Positions 1 to 10,478 of a stretch of DNA of 64,000 bases are shown piece after piece. Origin of the DNA: Rhodopirellula sp. SM50. Lineage in GTDB: Bacteria; Planctomycetota; Planctomycetia; Pirellulales; Pirellulaceae. Position numbers and translations under genes: made by a program. The notes beneath the pieces were generated by a model. That model was not told the DNA's origin, made no database searches, and saw only the letters and a program-made list of their open reading frames with translations. The stretch spans positions 124,001 through 188,000 of the forward strand of contig NZ_NTFY01000013.1 in the NCBI RefSeq assembly GCF_002289565.1, in the 5' to 3' direction. Each line of letters starts with the position of its first letter. Positions within the stretch are counted from its first letter, which is position 1.

Positions 1-2500
1 ACTGCAGATCATTGACAGTCGCCGAATGTCCGTCCAGCGTGTGCAGGGTGCGGCCTGTCATCAGGTCGACGATCAGCACGGCGCCCCGTTGGGTTCCGAT
101 CGCACACCAACGGCCGTCGCTGGCGATGTCCGCGCACGTCGCCACGAGATCATCGCGCGTCCAAGTCGGACCCGCCGGCTCATCAAACCAGGAGCGATGC
201 ACCGTTCCATCGCTGCAGACGACGACGCCAGACAGACCGTCCGCCATGGTGGCAAGATCGATGACGCCGGAATCGAATCGGAACGCCGACCGCGATTGGT
301 TGGCCAAGTGCCACAGATATCGCCATTCCCAGGCCGGCGGCTGTCCGGGGCGGGCGGCGCGAATCGCAGCCAGGATCAAACGCGCGTCGTCGAACTCATT
401 GCCGTCGACGCGGGCTTTGGCCAAACCGATCTGCGAGAGATACGACTCATACCGTGCCCGCTGGAGCGCGGCCAGCGCCGCTTTTTCACTCTGCTCGGCC
501 TTCAGCTTTTGTCGGACCGCATCCTCGGCGTTTTGCTTTGCGATCAGCTCTTGTTCTTTCGCTTTCCGTTCGTTGCTCTCGGCCAAGCGACGGGCATCTT
601 TTGCATCCTGCTCATTCTCTTCGGCAATTCCCTTCTGAATTTCAACGTTCTCCTTTTCCCGCTGAACCTCGATCAGTCGATTGGCCGCCAACTTTTCCGA
701 CGTCTCGGCGCGATCCCGCTGCTCGTTCGCGATCCGAGATTGCTCCTCCGCCGCCTGCCGCTGGATGTCGGCGATCTCACGCTGCTCATGGGCCTCCCGA
801 CGTTTGTCGTTGATCACGTACAACGCGATGCTTCCGCCGACCAGAATGACCAGCAAGCTGGCAGCGACAAGGCGGCGGAGCAGTCGCAACCGAACCAGAC
901 GATGATCACGCTGGTGAAGCCCCGCGTTCAGTTTTTCGATCAGTGGCAGGTGTTTCGAATCGCTGGGATTGAGCAATGACAATCCCAGATCGAAATCGCC
1001 ATTTTCGTAGGCGGCCGCTGCGTGATCGATCCGGCATCGATCCAATCCTTCTGCAGCGGCTCGATTGCCATCCCAGAGCGCGAGGGCCTGTTCAAATCCG
1101 TGACCGGCGCGTGAAAAGGACTCGTAGCGCAACGTTTCTTGGGCGCGCTGATATTCCCGCTGGGCAGCCGTCGAAATCGCGATGCTTTCGGAGTGGGATC
1201 GGTAGGACCGAATCGCGTGCTGGAACGCCTGCACACTTTCGAAGCGTTCCTTGGGGTCGGTCGCCATCGCCCGCAAGGCGATCTGCAACAATTCGCCGCG
1301 CTGCTGCGCCGGTGTGTCTTGAATCTCGTTCTGAGCGACCTTACGAATGCACTGGCTGACGTTCTCGGCCCGGTGCGGTGGAACGCCGGAGATGATGTAA
1401 AACAGCGTCGCACCGAGTAGATAAATGTCGCTGTGGGGACCGATCGCCTCGACCGGACCGAGCGCCATCTCCGGAGCCATGAAGGCTGGTGTGCCGCCCA
1501 GGCCGGCGGTGAAGGTGATCGAATCGCGTTTTTCGAATTCGGGTTTGGCGATCGCCAGCCCCCAGTCCATCACCAAGACTTCGCCAAAATCCCCGAGCAT
1601 GATGTTTTCGGGTTTGATGTCGCGGTGGATCACGCCACGTGTGTGCGCGAACGCGATCGCGTCACAGACCTTCAGCAAGATTTCCAAGTTTTCATCGCGT
1701 GATTTTTCGTTGATCGTCTTCAGCCAGGGCTGACCGACGACACGTTTCATGGCGTAGAACAGCGTGTTGTCGGCCGCGACGGCGATATCGTGAATGGGAA
1801 CGATATTGGGGTGATCCAGATCACCGGTAACGACAGCCTCGGACAAGAATTGCTGACGGCGTTCGTGTTCGACGTCCTTCAATCGCCCGGATTGATGAAG
1901 CGACTGACGTTTGGCCTTGGGCAGCGGCTTGATCACCTTGACCGCAATCATGCGATCCAGTGATGCTTGACGAGCGACGTAAACATTGCCCATGCCGCCG
2001 CGACCGAGCAATCGAATCAAACGATAGTCCGACGGTGAATCGGGGTCACGCGTCGGGATCGCCAAGTCACGCTCGCGGATGTGCAGCTTCGATTCGGTGA
2101 TGGTCCGTTCCACCGCGGGGCGAAGCTTCGACAGTTCTTCCTTGTTCTGCTTGCTGGCACCGATCGCGGCGGATCCCCAGAACGCCGCATCTTCCTTGCT
2201 CAGTTCGCGTGGATTGATCGTCTGGGATATATCTCGGCTGTGCATCACCGATGTCGGTTCAGCCTCCGCGGTCTCTTCATTCAAATCGTTGGCGGTCTGA
2301 TTTGCCGCCGAGCCGCCGGCAAAAACACGGGTGGCCTCCGTCTTGGCTGGCGGAAGATCGGTTGTCGTCTGATCCGACGGCCCGTCAAATTGCAGGGTTT
2401 CTTCGAGCGCGTCGCCCTTGGTCTCGTCGGATGACGTGCCACCGTGGTCGAGATCGTTCAGCGAATCGTCTCGCTTGTCGTTGCGTTCATCGTCATTCAT
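1..2500 (-). CDS. Membrane Ser/Thr protein kinase with WD40 repeats (3' end off window)
   Basis: The ORF starts at ATG 2500 and stays open to the left edge (833 codons seen), so the C-terminus is missing. Residues 1-150 are acidic and low complexity. A Hanks-type kinase domain spans about 158-435: glycine loop GRGGMG (166-171), Lys188 in AVKV, catalytic HRDIKPEN (292-299), DWG (312-314) in place of DFG, and GGTPAFMAPEM. A transmembrane helix (about 545-563) is followed by an Ala/Glu/Gln-rich coiled coil. After that comes the RARYESYLSQIGLA linker, which in planctomycetes precedes WD40 propellers, and the first WD-like repeats. The kinase should face the cytoplasm and the WD40 part the other side, assuming a single membrane pass. 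The start codon overlaps the stop of the upstream adhesin-like gene (ATGA), implying translational coupling. DWG is common in planctomycete kinases, so I do not read it as loss of activity. The substrate is unknown. Confidence 0.93.
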   Translation of the reverse strand, partial: MNDDERNDKRDDSLNDLDHGGTSSDETKGDALEETLQFDGPSDQTTTDLPPAKTEATRVFAGGSAANQTANDLNEETAEAEPTSVMHSRDISQTINPRELSKEDAAFWGSAAIGASKQNKEELSKLRPAVERTITESKLHIRERDLAIPTRDPDSPSDYRLIRLLGRGGMGNVYVARQASLDRMIAVKVIKPLPKAKRQSLHQSGRLKDVEHERRQQFLSEAVVTGDLDHPNIVPIHDIAVAADNTLFYAMKRVVGQPWLKTINEKSRDENLEILLKVCDAIAFAHTRGVIHRDIKPENIMLGDFGEVLVMDWGLAIAKPEFEKRDSITFTAGLGGTPAFMAPEMALGPVEAIGPHSDIYLLGATLFYIISGVPPHRAENVSQCIRKVAQNEIQDTPAQQRGELLQIALRAMATDPKERFESVQAFQHAIRSYRSHSESIAISTAAQREYQRAQETLRYESFSRAGHGFEQALALWDGNRAAAEGLDRCRIDHAAAAYENGDFDLGLSLLNPSDSKHLPLIEKLNAGLHQRDHRLVRLRLLRRLVAASLLVILVGGSIALYVINDKRREAHEQREIADIQRQAAEEQSRIANEQRDRAETSEKLAANRLIEVQREKENVEIQKGIAEENEQDAKDARRLAESNERKAKEQELIAKQNAEDAVRQKLKAEQSEKAALAALQRARYESYLSQIGLAKARVDGNEFDDARLILAAIRAARPGQPPAWEWRYLWHLANQSRSAFRFDSGVIDLATMADGLSGVVVCSDGTVHRSWFDEPAGPTWTRDDLVATCADIASDGRWCAIGTQRGAVLIVDLMTGRTLHTLDGHSATVNDLQ

Positions 2501-5500
2501 CGCTCGCTTGCCTCCCGACCGTCAGCGGCGTTGAGCCCATCCACACGCGCTCGAAAACGCCCCGCCACCGAGAACCGGCTGACTCGAGGGGTCTCCCACG
2601 CGTCCGGCCCGCGAACGTCAGGGCTGCGGTCCATTCGCATTGGCGGAACCCAATGCGAGGATCGATCGAGTCCCTCGACCGCGTCGAGTTGATCGGCAGC
2701 ATCGGAATCATCAGCGTCCGGATCATTCGCATCTTGAATGTCCAATCTCGCATCCGGATCGACGGGGACCAACCGCAAGGCGCCTCCATCGGGTGCGTCA
2801 CCCGGCAGAACGGGTTTTCCGTTACGCAAATCTACGCTCAGAATCGAACGCACGTTGCCGTCGCCGAGCACGTATTGAATCTGGTAGCGTCCATCGGGCA
2901 AGGATTGGAACAGCTTCTGCAGTTGATCGCCGCTGATGATGTCATCCGGCAGGCGTGTCGGCGGCACCAAGTCGTCGCCTTCGGGATCAGGTGAAAGCAC
3001 GCGGATCTGAAAGAATTCTTCTCGGGCAGTCGTCGTTGACGCGACCGCTTCGGTCGTCTCCATCGTCCCCCCCAAAACGACGACGACCGCTTCATTGCTG
3101 ACGAACACGGGAACTTGTTCGATCACCGGAATCACGTCCCGAACGGGAAAGAACGCCACCGGAATCGACAGCGATGGAATGATGAAACGGGCCGTGCCGT
3201 TCTCCAAGATCGGTGCGGACGGAGCATCTTCAGTCAACGGATTATCGGTCGACGAGATCAGCTCTCCCTCCACGACATGGACCACACTGTCTGCTTGCCG
3301 GATCGTTGTCCCGGTCACCATGATCGACTCGTGATGTCGCACCGAAAATCGCACTTCCAACGGATCGGTCGCGGAATTTCGGCCGTTGAAGCGGGCATCG
3401 AGAATGTCAGGTTCCAAATACAAGTGTTCGACTTGTAACGGTGGCGCATCACCGCTCAATGAATCGATCTGTTGAAAACGTTGCGTCGCGGCGCCCCAAT
3501 CGATGTTGATCGTCAATCCGCGTTCGCCGGGGTTGCCAATGTCAACGGTCAACACGCCGGTCGCATCGTTGACGGCCGCTTGCTCCAGCCGATTCGTCGC
3601 GATCGTGGTGGCATCATAAAACGCGGTGTCGCTGAGCCCGTCATCAGGCCGCGTGGCAAACCGACGCGCGACCCCCACGCCCTCACCGGTTTCGATTTGA
3701 AAGTCTTGTCCCAACACAATCTGCGGGGCATCGATCGTGACGGCCCCTTTGACGCTTTGTCGAGCTTGGATCTGGACCGAATCGTCCAACTGAATCAACT
3801 GACCGGCCTGCAGTCGAATGCGACCGTTCGCACCGCCGGCGATCAGTTCGACATCGCCGCGCCGCGCGTTCAGATCGTCTACCCGAAACGAATCGAACAC
3901 GAGGATCGACTCCGCCGCGCGGACTCGGATTTCGCCGTTAACCGTTGAGACCGTTTCGCGATCGTCTTGCCGGTCCGAAGACGCCAACCGGATCGAATCG
4001 ACCTCATCGATTTGCACATCCCCGCGTGCGGTTCCCAAAACGCTCAATTCCAATTCATTGACGTTGGTCAACAACCGAATCGCCACGGTCGAATCATCGG
4101 TCGCGTTGCCACTTTCGACCCGCAAATCGTCCGCGACCAACAGCGAGTCCGCGCCAATGGACAGCACATCGTCGCCGGCCACCAATTCGACATCGGTCAC
4201 CTGCCCGGTGGACTCAGCGGTGTCGGTGACGATTGATCGGACCAAGATGTCGCTGCCGCCCGCGGTGGCAACCAACCGCACATCGCGGTGTTGGCCGGCG
4301 TCCTGGCCGGCGGCATTTTGCGAACGGACTCGCTCGGCCACGATGTCCCCGACGGCGACGATCTCAATTTTCCCATCAGCCGTCAGCACATCTACCAACT
4401 CGATCGCCGAGCCCTCGCGGATTTCTAACGCCCCGGTTTGTCGAACGAACGCAGCCAACGCCGCGATTTCCGTCTCGATCGCGTCTCCGTCACCGACTCC
4501 CCCGGCAACATCAAGGCGCACCAAACCGGACTCGGCGACCAGATCCACATCCTGGTCACCCGCATCGATCAACGTGCCGAATTGCGACTCGATCGAAATC
4601 GCTTGCCCGCGATGTGTCGAGTGAATCGACGAGACGAAGACGTTGCCCGGCGTTTGGATCATGACCGTGCCGGCCCCGGCATCGATCATCGAGCCGTCTT
4701 GCAGCGCAATCGTACTGGCGGGCAAATCGGGGGCATTGCCGCCGGATAGTAGGACGCTGCCGTCCAGGGACGTTAAGCGCCCGGACGGGGTGACCACCAG
4801 GTTTCGTCGTGCCGCGATCGTGACGTCACCCGAGTCGCTGACGATGCCGCCCCGAACGGTGATATCCGACTGGCCGCCCAGATTCTGCAGCACGATCCTG
4901 CCAACGCCTCCGGCTGACAACGCCGTCGGCGACAGTTCTGATAAGACGTCCATCGAAGCGGTTTCCGTCAAGAGTGTGACATCACCGTTTGCGTTGCCGA
5001 CGTCGAGGATCGACAAGCGATCATCGCCGCTGTGGCGGATCAGGATTTCATCGCCATTGCCACCGCCGGTCCGAACACGAGACAGTTTGACGGTGCGATC
5101 CGCCAGAACGTCCATCCGGATCGTCCCCTGGTCCGTGACCGCCTGGACATCAGCGACGCCGGTCACCGTGATCGTGCCACCAACTCCGATACCGGAGCGG
5201 GCGTCTAGACGGATCTCGCGTCCGATCAGATCAACGGTCGAATCCGAATCCGCATCCTCGATTGCGACCGCATCGATCTCAATCCGCCCGTTGCCGGCGT
5301 CAACCAGGCCGATCGGCAACGTACCTGTGGCCGCGATAACCCCGGACACTTCAGAACTGCCCACAAAGATCGATCCACCCGTCGCCGATGTGCTGGCTGA
5401 AAACGATTGCAGTGCCGCGACCTGGATGGGAACGGAAACCGAGCCGATCGAGGCCATCGTTCCGGTGGTGCTGGATTGTCCCGGGAAGATGCCTCCCGCC

Positions 5501-8500
5501 GTGATCTCCACGACATCGCCGCCCACGTGGACGCTCGACGGCCCCGCCTGGGAGACGAGATTTCCGGCGGCAACCAGTTTGACCAAACCCTTCGTCGTGA
5601 CAGCCGATTCCAACACCAAGTCGCCGGCAACCTGAACATCGATCGAGTCTGCGGCGGAGACGAACAACCGCAGATCGTCCGCTGAATCACGCAACGTCAC
5701 GCCCTGGTCGGCGGCAACATGAACGTTGTCCATCGAGTTGCTTGTCGATCCCAGGTCCAGCTGCCCGGTCGACGAAGCGGTGACTTGAATCGCATCGATC
5801 TGTGAACCGGTCGCTTGCCCGACCGCCCCGATCGTGCCAAGTCCATCGTTGCTGCCCAGGACCAATGTGCCAGTCGGCGTGAAAAGGTTTCCCAACAGAA
5901 AATCGCCACCATGCAGCGACACCGCGACGCCGGCTGCGGTGCTGCGAAGTGTCCCAAGCGACAGATCACTCTGGGTCGCGGCGGAGTCAATGACGATTTG
6001 ACCGGTGTTGGCATCGACGGTCGAACGCACGATGAGCTCGTCGCCGGCATTGATTCGAATGTCACCGCCGATCAACGTCAGATCACCATCGATCGTCACC
6101 GATTCGGCATCGATCAAGAATGTGCTGGCGACATTGAGCATTCCGACGTCGACGTCTGCATTCCAATTCAGTTCGTCCACACCCTGACCGCCGACCACCG
6201 TCGGCACCGCGTCAAAGTCCTGACCGAAATCGGCAAACGACAACCGGTCGTCTCCATCACGTCCATCGATGGAAAGACTGTCGGTCGGATTTTCGAAATG
6301 CAGTTCGCCGCTCCGACCACCGCTGAACAATTGCCATTGCGTCATCGTGGGGTCTGGATCGCCGATCACGTCCAGTTGATCCGCCGCGCGGGTGAGCTGT
6401 GCGGCCAGCACCGCCGAGGCCAATTGCAGATCGACCAGACGAACGCCGAGCATGGTGATGTCATAGGCCGGCGCAATCGATGGATCATGTTGGACGGTCA
6501 AGCTGAGTTCATCTGCGGTGTGATAAACGAAGTCAAATTGATCGGGGGAATCGAGCGTACTGCGATCGCTGTCAAAGATCGTCACCGACGCGTCGCCGGG
6601 AACCTGCGCGGTGTCAAAAACGATGTCCACATCGAAGTGCAATGGATTAGCGCCGATGTCCACAAACCCGTTGACGTCGATCAACAATTCCGCCTGCTCG
6701 GCAGTCGCATCCAGAACAAGCATGCCTCCGTTTAAGCCGGCGATCGGCCGTACGGTCGGATCGGCCGCCTGGGCGTCGGCCAGCGAATCGCCGCTACGGA
6801 TCTCTAAATCAACGCCGGCTCGCGAAACGATGGTGACCTTTCCGGCTGGCTGCAGACGATCCCCGGCGGTCACGATCGCGACGTCATTGCCGTCGCCGCC
6901 GAAGTAGGTGATGAACGCCGGCACCGCGGCGGCGCCGGGACCAAACCGCGTCAACACACGGGCTCCGTCGAACAACTCACGAGGCGTCGCGAGCGGCTGG
7001 CCGTTCTCGTCGACGTTCGAAACGAACCGCCCGGTCACCGGTCCGTCGGAGTCGTTTTGGACGATCAGCAATTCGGTATCGCCGGGCAAGGTGACGGCGA
7101 CGTCCAACTGCAACAGGGCTCCGACAATTTCAATCGGCTGCCCGTCGATGGCGACGGAGTCCAAGGATTGGCCCTCGGTCGCTCCGTCCACATCCACCTG
7201 AAACGTCGCGTCGGCGTTCAGACTCAACGCGCCGAATCGTAACTGACCGGTGGGCGAGCCGCTGCTGAATTCGTTGGGTGCGAGTGTACCACCGGCGACT
7301 GTCACCGCCCCTCGAATCTCGCCGCTGCCGGCAAGCACGGCACCGTCACGAATTTCCACGGCCGCAGCCGCATCGATGCTTCCGTCGACCCGCAACGTTC
7401 CGTCAACAATGATCAGATCCGTGCTGGATGTGTTCTCGGCCAGCAAAACGAGTTCGCCATCACCCTGTTTTTCGATTGCCGTCTGACCTAGGGAATCAAT
7501 CATCACCGCACTGAGTTCGACGATGCGGTTTGGCCCGACCGATATCGCATCATCAAACCGAACATGCATCGCTTGCAGTTCCGTGTCGGCTGCGAACGTT
7601 ACAGCATTCTGGAAGAACACCGAACCTGTTGCCGAGATTTGCCGCGTGCTCGATGAGTCACCGGCGACGTGGATGCCTCCATCGGCGGCCAAACTGATCC
7701 CGTTCCAATCGAATAAAACAGCATCGACGACGATGGATCCGGAGGCGTCAACGGAGAGCTGATCACCGCCTTGGAATACACCCCGGATCGTGGCGGAATG
7801 ACCTGCCAAAACCATCACACTGCCGTCGGGACCGAGCGTGCGGTGATTGCCATCGATCGTCAACTGCTGGGCCGCGTTCAATACGGTGCCCGTCCGTTCG
7901 AACACAACGTCGCCGGACAGCTGAATGTTGCCGCCGGCGTTTGAGGAGCTGTCAGTCGATTGGATCGTCGCACCGGTCAGGCGAATCTGATCGCCGGCCA
8001 GAACCACGTCGCCGCCGTCGACGAACACGTCACGAACGGACAGATCCCCGGCGGCGATCGTAAAACCCGCCAAGTTTTGCGGGCTGCCGACCGACGTCCC
8101 GCCGACGTTCCCCTGGATCTCGACACGGCCGCCGGTCAATGCCCCGAGCGCTTCGATCGTCAGTGCGCCCGCCGTCAGTGTTCCAGCTGGCATCGAGTCA
8201 TCCGACGTGATCGGACCAATCCAGATCACATCGCCGCCGGTGACGGTCGGCCCCAGCGCGGTATCGAGCACAACCTGACCGGCGATCCGCGAGTTTCCGC
8301 TGACCAACACATTGGCGCCGTCGGTCGCGATCGACGCATCAGTCAAAAACAGATTCGGAGCACTCAGGGTGACATTGCCAGCGGTGCCGGCCGCCGCCCC
8401 ATCCACTTGGCCGCCGATCGCCAAGCGGTCACCGGCGATCAAAACGAGCGAACCCGAATCGGTCGCGATGTTCCCCGCAGCCACGATCTCGCCGGCACGG

Positions 8501-9492
8501 ATCCCCACGTTCCCCGCGGTCACATCACCTTGCAAGTCGACGTGATCACGCGAATCAACCGATAGGGAGTCCCGGATCGTGACGTCACCGGAGAATCGGG
8601 TCTCGGTCGCGCTGACGACGCGAACGTCTTCGATCGATTCGCCGGCGGACGCATCGATCTGCCCGAGACGGATCATCGAATTTGCGTCGGGATCAAACTC
8701 AAAGAACAAACTCAGGCCATCCGACGACGCACTGATGGTCGCGTCTTGCCAGAGCACCTCGCCGGAATCGCCGATCACACGAACGCTACCGTCAAGCGTC
8801 ACCGTTCCTTGAACTTCGAACACCCCGGCGCCCAGGTCGATCTGCGTCAAACCGGTGGGCAACGCTGCTCCAAGGATCACGCCTCCGGTCAGAGAAACGA
8901 TCCGGTCGGCGAACTGAATCGACGTACCGCTGGGCGTCAACTCAATCGTCTCGCCAACGAGATTGATCTCCGTTGGCGGCGAGGGAGACGTGACGGGCTG
9001 GAACCCGAGCACGGTTCGGTCGGCGCCATCGGCATCGATGACATCCAAGTTGATTCCGTCGGGCAACTCGATCTGCAACAGGTCGTCTCCGCCGCCCAAG
9101 TCGATCGTCACCTGACCGTTGGTGATCTGGGAAACCGTCAACGGATCGGACTCGTTGCCCGTCGCACCGCCGTGATGCCCTGCGATCGGAATCACCGTCC
9201 CGAAGGCATCGGTGAGTTGAATGGAGTCGCCGCTGCCGACGGTTTGGAAGTGGACTTCGTCGTCGGCCAAGTCGCCGAAGATCAACAGTCCGCTGGCGGC
9301 CGAGAGTTCTGCCGTCGCGTTGAGGACGATTCGCGGCTCCAGGGGGGTGAGGCGAGGCGTCACCCATTGCGGCCCCCCCGGGGACTCGATCGGACGTGCA
9401 GCCACAACGGAGCATCTGTCGATGAAACCGCGCAGCCAGCGCCCGATCTGACGACCAGCCCCCTCATCGTTTTTCGCCCCACGGCCAAGCAT
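2497..9492 (-). CDS. Giant LEPR-motif exported adhesin-like beta-helix protein
   Basis: 2331 aa. The N-terminus has a basic/hydrophobic stretch and then PLEPRIVLNA (residues 50-59). This matches the planctomycete LEPR-XLL export/sorting motif, found at the start of very large surface proteins instead of a classical signal peptide. Residues 60-1900 are an Asp/Gly/Val/Thr-rich succession of short strands (repeats of the type GDV-, GGN-, ITA-, SLD-). They resemble filamentous-haemagglutinin or autotransporter passenger beta-helices, with one PATR-like stretch around residues 700-760 (GDGELVLLAENTSS..LIIVDGTLRVDG..GSGEIRGAVTVAGG). The C-terminal 400 residues lose the repeat character and end in an Asp/Ala-rich and then Arg-rich tail. 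No autotransporter barrel or dockerin was recognised. It is the first gene of a two-gene unit with the coupled kinase. An adhesin or sheath role is inferred from architecture only. Confidence 0.88.
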   Translation of the reverse strand: MLGRGAKNDEGAGRQIGRWLRGFIDRCSVVAARPIESPGGPQWVTPRLTPLEPRIVLNATAELSAASGLLIFGDLADDEVHFQTVGSGDSIQLTDAFGTVIPIAGHHGGATGNESDPLTVSQITNGQVTIDLGGGDDLLQIELPDGINLDVIDADGADRTVLGFQPVTSPSPPTEINLVGETIELTPSGTSIQFADRIVSLTGGVILGAALPTGLTQIDLGAGVFEVQGTVTLDGSVRVIGDSGEVLWQDATISASSDGLSLFFEFDPDANSMIRLGQIDASAGESIEDVRVVSATETRFSGDVTIRDSLSVDSRDHVDLQGDVTAGNVGIRAGEIVAAGNIATDSGSLVLIAGDRLAIGGQVDGAAAGTAGNVTLSAPNLFLTDASIATDGANVLVSGNSRIAGQVVLDTALGPTVTGGDVIWIGPITSDDSMPAGTLTAGALTIEALGALTGGRVEIQGNVGGTSVGSPQNLAGFTIAAGDLSVRDVFVDGGDVVLAGDQIRLTGATIQSTDSSSNAGGNIQLSGDVVFERTGTVLNAAQQLTIDGNHRTLGPDGSVMVLAGHSATIRGVFQGGDQLSVDASGSIVVDAVLFDWNGISLAADGGIHVAGDSSSTRQISATGSVFFQNAVTFAADTELQAMHVRFDDAISVGPNRIVELSAVMIDSLGQTAIEKQGDGELVLLAENTSSTDLIIVDGTLRVDGSIDAAAAVEIRDGAVLAGSGEIRGAVTVAGGTLAPNEFSSGSPTGQLRFGALSLNADATFQVDVDGATEGQSLDSVAIDGQPIEIVGALLQLDVAVTLPGDTELLIVQNDSDGPVTGRFVSNVDENGQPLATPRELFDGARVLTRFGPGAAAVPAFITYFGGDGNDVAIVTAGDRLQPAGKVTIVSRAGVDLEIRSGDSLADAQAADPTVRPIAGLNGGMLVLDATAEQAELLIDVNGFVDIGANPLHFDVDIVFDTAQVPGDASVTIFDSDRSTLDSPDQFDFVYHTADELSLTVQHDPSIAPAYDITMLGVRLVDLQLASAVLAAQLTRAADQLDVIGDPDPTMTQWQLFSGGRSGELHFENPTDSLSIDGRDGDDRLSFADFGQDFDAVPTVVGGQGVDELNWNADVDVGMLNVASTFLIDAESVTIDGDLTLIGGDIRINAGDELIVRSTVDANTGQIVIDSAATQSDLSLGTLRSTAAGVAVSLHGGDFLLGNLFTPTGTLVLGSNDGLGTIGAVGQATGSQIDAIQVTASSTGQLDLGSTSNSMDNVHVAADQGVTLRDSADDLRLFVSAADSIDVQVAGDLVLESAVTTKGLVKLVAAGNLVSQAGPSSVHVGGDVVEITAGGIFPGQSSTTGTMASIGSVSVPIQVAALQSFSASTSATGGSIFVGSSEVSGVIAATGTLPIGLVDAGNGRIEIDAVAIEDADSDSTVDLIGREIRLDARSGIGVGGTITVTGVADVQAVTDQGTIRMDVLADRTVKLSRVRTGGGNGDEILIRHSGDDRLSILDVGNANGDVTLLTETASMDVLSELSPTALSAGGVGRIVLQNLGGQSDITVRGGIVSDSGDVTIAARRNLVVTPSGRLTSLDGSVLLSGGNAPDLPASTIALQDGSMIDAGAGTVMIQTPGNVFVSSIHSTHRGQAISIESQFGTLIDAGDQDVDLVAESGLVRLDVAGGVGDGDAIETEIAALAAFVRQTGALEIREGSAIELVDVLTADGKIEIVAVGDIVAERVRSQNAAGQDAGQHRDVRLVATAGGSDILVRSIVTDTAESTGQVTDVELVAGDDVLSIGADSLLVADDLRVESGNATDDSTVAIRLLTNVNELELSVLGTARGDVQIDEVDSIRLASSDRQDDRETVSTVNGEIRVRAAESILVFDSFRVDDLNARRGDVELIAGGANGRIRLQAGQLIQLDDSVQIQARQSVKGAVTIDAPQIVLGQDFQIETGEGVGVARRFATRPDDGLSDTAFYDATTIATNRLEQAAVNDATGVLTVDIGNPGERGLTINIDWGAATQRFQQIDSLSGDAPPLQVEHLYLEPDILDARFNGRNSATDPLEVRFSVRHHESIMVTGTTIRQADSVVHVVEGELISSTDNPLTEDAPSAPILENGTARFIIPSLSIPVAFFPVRDVIPVIEQVPVFVSNEAVVVVLGGTMETTEAVASTTTAREEFFQIRVLSPDPEGDDLVPPTRLPDDIISGDQLQKLFQSLPDGRYQIQYVLGDGNVRSILSVDLRNGKPVLPGDAPDGGALRLVPVDPDARLDIQDANDPDADDSDAADQLDAVEGLDRSSHWVPPMRMDRSPDVRGPDAWETPRVSRFSVAGRFRARVDGLNAADGREASER

Positions 9493-9498
9493 GATAAA

Positions 9499-9506
9499 TC
9501 CCCTCT
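9499..9506 (-). promoter_or_regulatory. Ribosome binding site of the LEPR adhesin gene
   Basis: AGAGGGGA on the minus strand lies 6 nt before ATG 9492. This purine-rich site supports that start codon. The 266-bp region 9493-9758 between this gene and the divergent gene at 9759 must hold both promoters; no clear sigma-70 boxes could be assigned. Confidence 0.5.
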
Positions 9507-9758
9507 AAGGGCTTGATTCGGAGTCGCCACAATGAGGCTTGATGAGAACCACGACGTCAGACTGCGCAAACCAGTCAAGGCCGACAGATCAGGCAGACCA
9601 GTAGCATCGTGACGGCTGTTGTGGGCGTCAAATCTCAGTTTGATAAATGGGGGAAAATCTACCGGCCGTAACGATTTTACTGGCAATCGTCGCTCAGGGC
9701 AGTCGAAAACTCAGTGGGAGTGGCTTCTTCTCGACCGCCGACCGACCGCAATCTGTCC

Positions 9759-10340
9759 ATGAACTCACCGACTCTCTCGTTGATCGCCGTGCTGGTGATC
9801 GGCTCCAGCCTGCCGGGACAGGATGCTGTCGAGCCGCTACGACTTGCTCCGGTCCAAATCGAAGACGTCAGCCGATCATCCTCGCCGAACGATTCACCAT
9901 CACGATCTAAACCAACCACCGAGACGCTGCGACCGCTCAAGGGCGTTTCCGAACCGGTCCCGCGCACCAGCGAAAGCAAGCCGACCGCCACAACAACACA
10001 GCTTGCTCGATTGGACAAACCGCTTTCGCAAATTCGGCTTTCCGGATTGGCATCGCCGCGACAGGTTTCACAGCCGGGTTTCACGCAGCCAAGCGTGTGG
10101 ATGCCCGCCGGCGGCGTGGGTCCCGGCGAACCGCTCGGCTCGGTGACCACCTACACACGAAGGCCGTTGTATTTTGAAGACGCGCCGCTGGAGCGATGCG
10201 GTGAAACCGAATGGATTTTTTCTGGCGGGATCATGACCAATTTGCATTCGGGAGCAAAGTTTCTGTTCGATACCGCCCTGCTGCCGTACCGCTTGATCCG
10301 ACAGCGCCCTGATGAATTGGTCGGCGCGGTGGCCGAATGA
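9759..10340 (+). CDS. Hypothetical exported protein with YFEDAPLERCG-type C-terminal motif
   Basis: 193 aa from ATG 9759. A GTG at 9714 would add 15 residues without helping the signal peptide. Residues 1-20 (MNSPTLSLIAVLVIGSSLPG) look like a signal peptide or N-terminal anchor. Residues 20-125 are Ser/Thr/Pro-rich and probably disordered. The C-terminal part has RPLYFEDAPLERCGETEW and then LFDTALLPYRL. I recognise this phrase as typical of a Pirellulaceae-restricted family of exported hypothetical proteins (YFED..LERYG, PLLPY). No enzymatic motif is visible. It is divergent from the adhesin gene and is followed by a lipoprotein gene on the same strand 138 bp downstream, possibly co-transcribed. 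Confidence 0.75.
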   Translation: MNSPTLSLIAVLVIGSSLPGQDAVEPLRLAPVQIEDVSRSSSPNDSPSRSKPTTETLRPLKGVSEPVPRTSESKPTATTTQLARLDKPLSQIRLSGLASPRQVSQPGFTQPSVWMPAGGVGPGEPLGSVTTYTRRPLYFEDAPLERCGETEWIFSGGIMTNLHSGAKFLFDTALLPYRLIRQRPDELVGAVAE

Positions 10341-10478
10341 ACCATGGAAGTGGTCTTGGCGAGCCCGCCTTGAGTTTGATAAGTCCCAATGTCCGACGGT
10401 CTTGCCGTCACGAACCATTCCCGTTGAAGTCTTGGTTTTGGAAACGGAATGCCGCACCAACCAATCATCGATACTGAC

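Noticed and set aside
26-979. 317-codon plus-strand ORF and other long plus-strand ORFs opposite the kinase and adhesin
   Set aside because: They are antisense shadows of genes with clear motifs, in high-GC DNA where such frames stay open by chance.
1561-1575. Inactive pseudokinase because of DWG instead of DFG
   Set aside because: The metal-binding Asp is retained and Trp at this position is common in planctomycete WD40-linked kinases; Lys188 and the HRD Asp are present.
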